Positions 3,201 to 5,785 of a stretch of DNA of 5,785 nucleotides are shown one piece after another (within the stretch, counting starts at the first letter, position 1; each line of letters opens with the position of its first letter). This DNA is from Candidatus Woesearchaeota archaeon (GTDB lineage: Archaea > Nanobdellota > Nanobdellia > Woesearchaeales > GW2011-AR4): NCBI GenBank assembly GCA_016185915.1, contig JACPMP010000077.1, positions 1 to 5,785 of the forward strand, given 5' to 3'. The notes below the pieces were generated by a model that ran no database searches, had not been told where the DNA came from, and saw nothing but the letters and a program-made list of their open reading frames with translations. The position numbers and the translations under genes were made by a program.

Positions 3201-5785
3201 AGGAACTTATCGCTTGAATTTAAGCGCAAGGACATGTGATGATAGTGCTTGTGTTGGTGAGACATTTACACAAATCATAAACGGAAGCGGAAGCAATACT
3301 CTTAACGGAAGCAAAATGCCTATGGATTTAACAAAAAATAGATACTTCCAATACAACATAACTTATTCTAATGAAAGTACTTATTATGAAGTTAAGTTAA
3401 ATGTTAATAATGTGAGTATTGAATTTGTGAATGCAAGTGCTGCAGGAGACACAACTGCCCCAATAGTCAACACAACCTTTAACGTAACAAATGCAATAGT
3501 AACCGATGTTGTAAACTATACAGCAAATATAACAGACGAGACTGGATTGCTCTCAGCAAACTGGACTGTGAATCTGTCAACTGGAACAATAAAGGCAAAC
3601 TACACCTTAAGTAGCACATCTGCTCAAGTAAGCAACTTTACTTCATTAAGCTCTTGCACAGAAACTTGTGTATTGAACTTTACAATCTATGCAACAGACA
3701 CAAGCAACAATGTTAAGCAAAACAGCACATTGCTTGTTGTTGCTGATGTGACATTGCCAATTGTGAATACTACGTTTAATATAAGCTCTCCATTGGTTGA
3801 TAGTGTTGTTAACTTTAGTGGAAATATAACAGATGGTGTTGGGTTATTATCAGCTAACATAACTTACAATATGAGCGGTTCTGTAACTAAGGCTAACTAT
3901 ACAATTTCTGGCACAAGTGCGAGCATACATAACATAACAGCAATAACTGGATGTGTAGAAACATGTGTAATAAACTTCACTATGTATGCTACTGATGTTA
4001 ATAATAATGTCAAGCAGAATAGCACATTGCTTGTTGTTGCTTATGTGACTGCTCCGATAGTAAATACCACTTTCAACACAACATCACCAAGAAATATAGA
4101 TGTGATTAACTTTACAGGCAATGTAACTGATGGAAACGGTTTGTTGAGTGCTAATTGGACTATAAACTTCTCTACAGGCAAAGTCTACATGAATTATACT
4201 TTGAGTGGGACAACTGCACAAGTAAGCAACAAAACAGATTTAACAGGGTTAGCAGGAGGTACAGTATTGAATTTCACTTTATATGCTACAGACACAAATA
4301 ATAATGTAAAACAAAACTCAACAGTATTCACGATAGCAGATGCCTTGGCTCCTGTTGTCAACACTACCTTCAACATTAGCTCTCCTCTGATTAATGATGT
4401 TATTAACTTTACAGGCAATGTAACTGATGAAACTGGATTGCTCTCAGCAAATATTACCTACAACATAAGTGGTAGCATAACAAAAGTTAACTTCAGTTTA
4501 AGCGGAACAACAGCACAAGTTAGTAATGTTACAAAAATAACTACTGGCAGGGACTCTGTAATAAACTTTACTATGTATGCTACTGACACAAGCAATAATG
4601 TAAAACAAAACTCTACTTTGATAGTTGTAGCTAATACACCTCCAACAATAAGTATTGTATTCCCAAGCCAAAACTTATACACAAGCGTTCAGCCACTTGC
4701 ATTAAATATAACTGCAGATGATGCTGATAACGATGTCTTAAACATAAGCTATTATATAAATGGGGTATTAAATCAAACAAGTTTAACTAACACAACATTA
4801 AATGCAAGTGACGGCTATTATGTCTTGAATGTAAGCGTAAGTGACGGCATTGCAAGCTCTCCCAATGCAACTGTCAACTTTACTTTGGATACAACACTTC
4901 CCAATATTACCTTATTATCGCCATTGAACAATACAGGCAATATTGACGGCAATATAACTTTCTTCTTTAACGTGAGTGATACAAACAGCATAGCAAACTG
5001 CACATTTATTGTAAATAACATATTTAACTTATCTAATAGTTCGATAACGAGAAACATATCACAAAACTTTACCTTGACTAACATTGGAGTTGGCGCATAT
5101 AACTGGAGCATTAACTGTACAGACCAGGCAAATAATACTGCAAACAGCAGATTTAGAAATATTGTCGTTGCTTTAGCTGCTAAATTTAATGGCACAACAA
5201 TTAACTTTACTGCTATTGACATTAGAAATATAACTAATCTTTCTCTTGAAATAACAACTGCTGGAAAAATAAACTTCACTCAAGCAATAGATTTAAGCCA
5301 GGGAGCTGACTTAGACAAATATGTGAACATATCATCTAACAGAATAGAGGTTAATTCAACAGCTTTGCCTGCCTTAAACAAATCTGCGATTCTATATCTT
5401 TATGGTCTAACATTTACCAATCCACGCATCTTGAGAGATGGCGCTGTTTGCTCTTCTGATATATGTACGAAAATAAGCTATTCAGGTGGCAACTTGACTT
5501 TTAATGTGACAAACTTTACTGTTTACTCTAGTGAAGAAACGCCTGTTGTTGAAGTAGCACCATCGCCGTCAGCAGAAACAGGAGGCGGGACATCTGGTGG
5601 AGGTGGAGGCCCTGCAATCATACTTATTCCAAATCCGGGCTTTGGCATAGATAAAGCAGTATTAAAAGCTACTTTATTAACAGATGAAACAATCGGTGAA
5701 ACAATTACTGTAGAAAACACAGGCAATGTTGAATTAAATTTCAAAGTAACTGCAGAAAAAGTTGATAATCTATTAATCATAAATG
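1..5785 (+). CDS. Giant multidomain, sequon-rich cell-surface protein (partial at both ends; DPANN archaeal type)
   Basis: Frame 1 is open across the entire window (1928 codons), so both start and stop lie outside; no ribosome binding site can be assigned. The translation is a chain of extracellular beta modules: an N-terminal-side module, a sequon-repeat linker, a Cys/Trp module, a cadherin-like fold, a charged segment, LamG, four tandem Ig-like repeats, two further Ig-like domains, a Gly-rich linker and a C-terminal beta domain. N-x-S/T sequons are extremely dense, which suits an N-glycosylated surface or secreted protein of an archaeon. The module set recalls giant surface proteins of Woesearchaeota/Pacearchaeota. 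No catalytic motif is visible; LamG and Ig-like repeats suggest adhesion or cell contact, but this is inferred. No transmembrane segment lies in the window, so the signal peptide and anchor must be outside. Oddly, codons about 652-688 coincide with a full tRNA fold. I am sure of the frame and class, not of the function. Confidence 0.92.
211..276 (+). other. Lys/Asp/Glu-rich low-complexity linker
   Basis: Residues 71-92 consist almost wholly of K, D, E and N (for example KEDKDKDDKNK followed by NKDKDEE). This is a highly charged, probably disordered spacer between the first beta module and the sequon repeats. Charged, flexible linkers of this kind are common between folded modules of archaeal surface proteins. 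Confidence 0.7.
277..429 (+). repeat. 30-nt coding tandem repeat encoding IPINETINIT sequon units
   Basis: Three clear 10-codon units start at 277, 307 and 367 (IPINETINIT, IPINETINLT, IPINETINIT). A diverged unit follows at 403-429 (IINETINIS). An 8-codon spacer, SIKNSTIN, lies between units two and three. Each unit carries two N-x-T/S sequons (NET and NIT/NLT/NIS), so the block would be a densely glycosylated linker if N-glycosylated. Copies differ mainly by synonymous changes such as AAT/AAC and ACA/ACT, so the amino-acid pattern is kept while the DNA diverges. Confidence 0.85.
457..990 (+). other. Cys/Trp-rich surface module ('LCTRWEVYS...CYGNNECC')
   Basis: Residues about 153-330 carry landmark motifs in order: IKLEYNKDTPFDEDNDG, IDFTVENSHFNWDVD, KLCTRWEVYSIDADKSTTAC, YGNNECCALINLQPS, FYLAYNSFGATYNNIVSAQI and DVCIETCVLSNFNKSSYNL. 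I recognise this combination as recurrent in large surface proteins of Woesearchaeota-like archaea, although I know of no assigned function. The six or so cysteines (LC, AC, ECC, VCIETC) could form disulfides outside the cell. The 'CxETC' motif near residue 295 reappears in the Ig-like repeats. Confidence 0.6.
1000..1290 (+). other. Cadherin-like / Ig-fold domain
   Basis: Residues about 334-430 read as a single beta-sandwich of the cadherin-like class. They run from 'IAPQLIKNISNYAINKGRNITINLGEHF' (in two adjoining parts) through 'VDDNIIYTYYKANNISIAF' to 'IIPDKDFVGVGFTYITANKS' and the closing strand 'AVSNVFSINV'. The sequence 'P.L...I.N..I..G...TI.LG..F.D.D..I.Y.Y' followed by 'I.PD.DF.G...F.ITA.......SN.F.I.V' is the standard layout of bacterial and archaeal cadherin/dystroglycan-type repeats. 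The exact family is uncertain. Confidence 0.6.
1291..1842 (+). other. Charged, partly helical segment of unknown fold
   Basis: Residues about 431-614 lack a motif that I recognise. The first part (VEVDNTIEYNFDDGEKTNIG) still looks beta-like. From about residue 465 the sequence becomes Lys/Glu-rich and probably helical (KEQRKFGFIFNESEIDKELK; KAKKQRKG; KKVKNQIGQIEERQLKRFL). It ends with a Cys-containing patch, VNETVCNASGVAALGSNQIT, followed by GAVSVDLNNINKKEENG. Sequons are sparse here compared with the flanking modules. Segments like this are seen in DPANN surface proteins, but no function can be given. Confidence 0.45.
1815..1822 (+). promoter_or_regulatory. TTTAAATA octamer upstream of the decayed tRNA copy
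   Basis: The octamer TTTAAATA lies about 28 nt before the position equivalent to tRNA base 1 of the decayed copy. The identical octamer precedes the intact copy (1921-1928). It matches an archaeal TATA-box consensus, but in AT-rich coding DNA it can arise by chance. Its main value is as a sign that a promoter-plus-tRNA cassette may have been duplicated. Confidence 0.2.
1843..1912 (+). pseudogene. Decayed tRNA-like copy, related to the tRNA at 1956-2064
   Basis: Bases 1852-1895 align to 1966-2011 of the intact tRNA at about 36 of 44 aligned positions with two single-base gaps. Shared blocks are CATAGTCA, GCCAT, GATCTGA and TCCTTCACG, covering the D-loop, the 3' anticodon stem and the variable arm. 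The copy cannot fold: the D-stem and 5' anticodon stem bases no longer pair, the anticodon loop is one base short, and the acceptor and T-stem ends are eroded. It is read in the same frame as the intact copy, giving the shared peptide HSQAIA, then diverges to PNQDLTPSRTGG. The outer boundaries are approximate. Chance similarity is unlikely given the length and the colinear blocks. Confidence 0.65.
1921..1928 (+). promoter_or_regulatory. Candidate archaeal TATA box for the nested tRNA
   Basis: TTTAAATA is centred about 31 nt upstream of tRNA base 1 (1956). Archaeal TATA boxes sit about 26-27 nt before transcription starts, so a start near 1951 with a leader of roughly 5 nt would fit a stand-alone tRNA transcript. 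The bases also encode Phe-Lys-Tyr in the surface-protein frame. No convincing BRE precedes it, and the region is AT-rich, so the call rests on spacing and on recurrence of the octamer before the decayed copy. Confidence 0.35.
1956..2064 (+). tRNA. tRNA-Leu(GAG)-like gene with T-loop intron, nested in frame within the surface-protein CDS
   Basis: A complete type II tRNA folds here. The acceptor GCTGGGG (1956-1962) pairs with CCCCAGC (2057-2063) at 7 of 7. The D-stem is GCA/TGC (1965-1967/1980-1982), with A14, G15, G18-G19 and A21 in place. The anticodon stem TCAGA/TCTGA (1984-1988/1996-2000) closes the 7-nt loop CCGAGGA, giving anticodon GAG (1991-1993). The variable arm spans 2001-2016 with stem TCC/GGA. 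The T-stem GCGGG (2017-2021) pairs with CCCGC (2052-2056) once the 23-nt intron is removed, and the T-loop becomes TTCAAAT. The tertiary pairs G15-C48, G53-C61 and T54-A58 are all available. The mature RNA would be 86 nt; no CCA is encoded. Two bases are off: C instead of T at position 33, and G instead of the usual archaeal Leu A at position 73. GC is about 56%, far above the flanks. The fold is secure; function is uncertain. No downstream T-tract terminator is visible. Confidence 0.75.
2028..2050 (+). other. 23-nt archaeal BHB intron at tRNA position 59/60
   Basis: The flanks form a canonical bulge-helix-bulge for the archaeal splicing endonuclease. The outer helix is the T-stem GCGGG/CCCGC and the central 4-bp helix is TTCA (2022-2025) with TGAA (2045-2048). 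The two opposed 3-nt bulges are AAT (2026-2028) and TCT (2049-2051). The inner helix TCTC/GAGA (2029-2032/2041-2044) closes an 8-nt loop. Cutting after the second base of each bulge and ligating gives GCGGG-TTCAAAT-CCCGC, an ideal T-arm. Non-anticodon introns of this kind are known from archaea, notably Thermoproteales. The intron length is not a multiple of three, which matters for the overlapping reading frame. Confidence 0.75.
2071..2526 (+). other. Beta module preceding LamG ('SGHFASQVFDS')
   Basis: Residues about 691-842 follow directly after the tRNA-derived stretch. They include SSDITHITGAATASEAQI, a Cys (QQCTTV), WIAEFFNLFDLD and then DTNWNAGTFDKMFVSG. The part from 'NLSGHFASQVFDSVNTNANW' to 'YGIEIGRAINDSN' matches the pattern 'l.G.F.S.vfDag....W.ni.w' that commonly stands before LamG domains in DPANN surface proteins. 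This is a recalled context pattern; the fold is probably a jelly roll, but no family name is claimed. The joining segment 'ISGFINTSGLVLLMHFNN' runs straight into LamG. Confidence 0.5.
2527..3204 (+). other. LamG / concanavalin A-like lectin domain (LamG_3 type)
   Basis: Residues about 843-1068 carry the full LamG_3 signature order. It opens with GLVLLMHFNNES and VYDFS, then FGSGAGEFDGTDNYVTVPDS, SLDL and STLMVWVYPRND. Next come VIAKTD, QWVHVAVVFTSSGTSFYRNG and QPVTLGIRSD, and it closes with RFNGLIDEVSIWNRSLSANE and IRNLYLRG. The closing 'F.G.IDEV.IWNR.LS..EI..LY' is highly diagnostic. Such domains are beta-sandwich folds that bind glycans or proteins, with no catalytic role, and they suit a surface adhesin. 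Codons here end in T more often than in the flanking modules, hinting that the domain was acquired separately. Confidence 0.9.
3205..3453 (+). other. Post-LamG beta module ('SARTCDDSACVGE')
   Basis: Residues about 1069-1151 read TYRLNLSARTCDDSACVGET, then FTQIINGSGSNTLNGSKMP, then LTKNRYFQYNITYSNEST and YYEVKLNVNNVSIEFVN. The order 'l.l..RtCDD.aC.gE' followed by 'NRYFQYn..' is a module I recall as regularly following LamG in DPANN surface proteins. The two cysteines four apart probably form a disulfide. Its role is unknown and is likely structural. Confidence 0.5.
3454..4635 (+). repeat. Four tandem Ig-like repeats of 97-99 codons, each with ten sequons
   Basis: Units start at 3454, 3751, 4048 and 4345; the first three are 297 nt and the last is 291 nt. 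Each follows the same plan: 'xxPxVNTTFN', 'VxNFxGNxTDxxGLLSANxT', 'NYTxSGTxAxxxN', 'xxNFTxYATDxxNNVKQNST'. Each unit has exactly ten N-x-S/T sequons at equivalent positions. Units one and two share a Cys pair (SSCTETCVLNF, TGCVETCVINF); units three and four have lost it (LAGGTVLNF, TGRDSVINF). Some stretches are almost identical in DNA between neighbours, for example 3724-3752 and 4021-4049 (28 of 29 bases). This points to recent duplication or gene conversion. The fold is inferred as Ig-like and probably forms an extended glycosylated stalk. Confidence 0.9.
4636..4887 (+). other. Ig-like domain, diverged from the tandem array
   Basis: Residues 1546-1629 begin TPPTISIVFPSQNLYTSVQP, continue ALNITADDADNDVLNISYYI and end SVSDGIASSPNATVNFTLD. 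The 'PP.I......A.D.D.D.L..SYYING' and 'Y.L.VSVSDG.AS' layout is typical of PKD/cadherin-like Ig folds. The sequence is clearly outside the 99-residue family, because the NTTFN, GLLSA and NNVKQNST landmarks are absent. It is still sequon-rich. Confidence 0.65.
4888..5175 (+). other. Ig-like domain with Cys pair ('LPNITLLSPLNNT')
   Basis: Residues 1630-1725 run from DTTLPNITLLSPLNNTGNID through ITFFFNVSDTNSIANCTFIV to GAYNWSINCTDQANNTANS. The order 'P.I.L.SP.N.......I.F.FNVSD...I.NCTF.....' then 'G.Y.W.INCTD.ANN' is a very common archaeal Ig-like repeat. The two cysteines (ANC and INC) lie on facing strands and are expected to form a disulfide. It ends at the strand RFRNIVVAL. Confidence 0.7.
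5176..5532 (+). other. C-terminal-side DPANN surface module ('YGLTFTNPRILRDG')
   Basis: Residues about 1726-1844 carry LEITTAGKINFTQAIDLSQG, YVNISSNRIEVNSTALPALN, KSAILYLYGLTFTNPRILRD, AVCSSDICTKISYSGGNLTF and NVTNFTVYSSEE. The order 'G.I.F...IDLS...L...V.IS.N.I.VNS..LP.LN..A.L.LYGL...NP.ILRDG..C....C....YSGG.L.FNVT.FT.YS..E' is recalled as a conserved unit near the C-terminal end of many Woesearchaeota-like surface proteins. The Cys pair (VCSSDIC) could be a disulfide. Its function is unknown. Confidence 0.6.
5533..5649 (+). other. Pro/Gly-rich linker
   Basis: Residues about 1845-1883 form a low-complexity spacer, ETPVVEVAPSPSAETGGGTS then GGGGGPAIILIPNPGFG. The DNA has a short purine/G-rich patch (5580-5610), which is simply Gly coding. 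This linker type usually separates the extracellular Ig stack from a final CARDB/NEW-like beta domain and a C-terminal membrane helix in DPANN proteins. Confidence 0.75.
5650..5785 (+). other. Start of a CARDB/NEW-like beta domain (cut by window end)
   Basis: The last 45 codons read DKAVLKATLLTDETIGETIT, VENTGNVELNFKVTAEK and VDNLLIIN. 'L..GE.....V.NTGN.EL...V' is the hallmark of CARDB/NPCBM-associated (NEW) Ig-like domains that usually sit next to the membrane anchor. The domain is truncated, so the exact family is not settled. Several hundred more codons are likely downstream. Confidence 0.55.

Noticed and set aside
4818..5279. Longest minus-strand open frame (153 codons)
   Set aside because: It is antisense to well-supported Ig-like modules. 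Its hydrophobic composition follows from complementing Asn/Thr-rich codons, and no family motif is visible.
5523..5780. Minus-strand frame with a poly-Pro run
   Set aside because: The Pro run is the complement of the forward Gly linker; the forward frame has clear homology-like motifs on both sides.

Overview
The whole window is one uninterrupted forward reading frame (frame 1, 1928 complete codons). It has no stop from base 1 to base 5785, and neither its start nor its end is visible. The DNA is AT-rich, with many AAT/AAC, ATA and AAA codons. The protein is built from extracellular modules extremely rich in N-x-S/T glycosylation sequons. The module set resembles giant cell-surface proteins of DPANN archaea, especially the Woesearchaeota/Pacearchaeota group: a 'VYIENEGVKYLIFD' module, an 'LCTRWEVYS...CYGNNECC' module, a LamG domain, tandem Ig-like repeats, a 'YGLTFTNPRILRDG' module, a Gly-rich linker and a 'VENTGN' domain. 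The taxonomic call is an inference from recalled module patterns plus the archaeal-type intron described below; no search was run.

Layout. Bases 1-210 hold an N-terminal-side beta module. Bases 211-456 hold a Lys/Asp-rich stretch and a repeated 'IPINETINIT' sequon linker. Bases 457-990 hold the Cys/Trp-rich module and 1000-1290 a cadherin-like Ig fold. Bases 1291-1840 encode a charged, partly helical segment. Bases 1843-2064 contain tRNA-derived DNA read through in frame. Bases 2071-2526 hold a beta module leading into LamG (2527-3204), followed by a 'RTCDDSAC' module (3205-3453). Four tandem Ig-like repeats of 97-99 residues follow (3454-4635), then two more divergent Ig-like domains (4636-5175). 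The end of the window holds a DPANN-type module (5176-5532), a Pro/Gly linker (5533-5649) and the start of another domain.

The most unexpected feature is at 1956-2064, on the coding strand inside the surface-protein frame. It is a complete type II (long variable arm) tRNA fold, best read as tRNA-Leu(GAG). The T-loop is interrupted by a 23-nt intron with a textbook archaeal bulge-helix-bulge; removing the intron restores a perfect TTCAAAT T-loop on a GCGGG/CCCGC stem. A decayed second copy lies 114 nt upstream. Both copies follow the same TTTAAATA octamer, which resembles an archaeal TATA box. The tRNA has two atypical bases (C33 and G73), so it may be a functional nested tRNA gene, a captured tRNA-like element or a recent pseudogene. 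If the splicing endonuclease acted on the protein mRNA, removal of 23 nt would shift the frame into a TGA at 2070-2072. The tRNA and the full-length protein therefore appear to compete for the same transcript.
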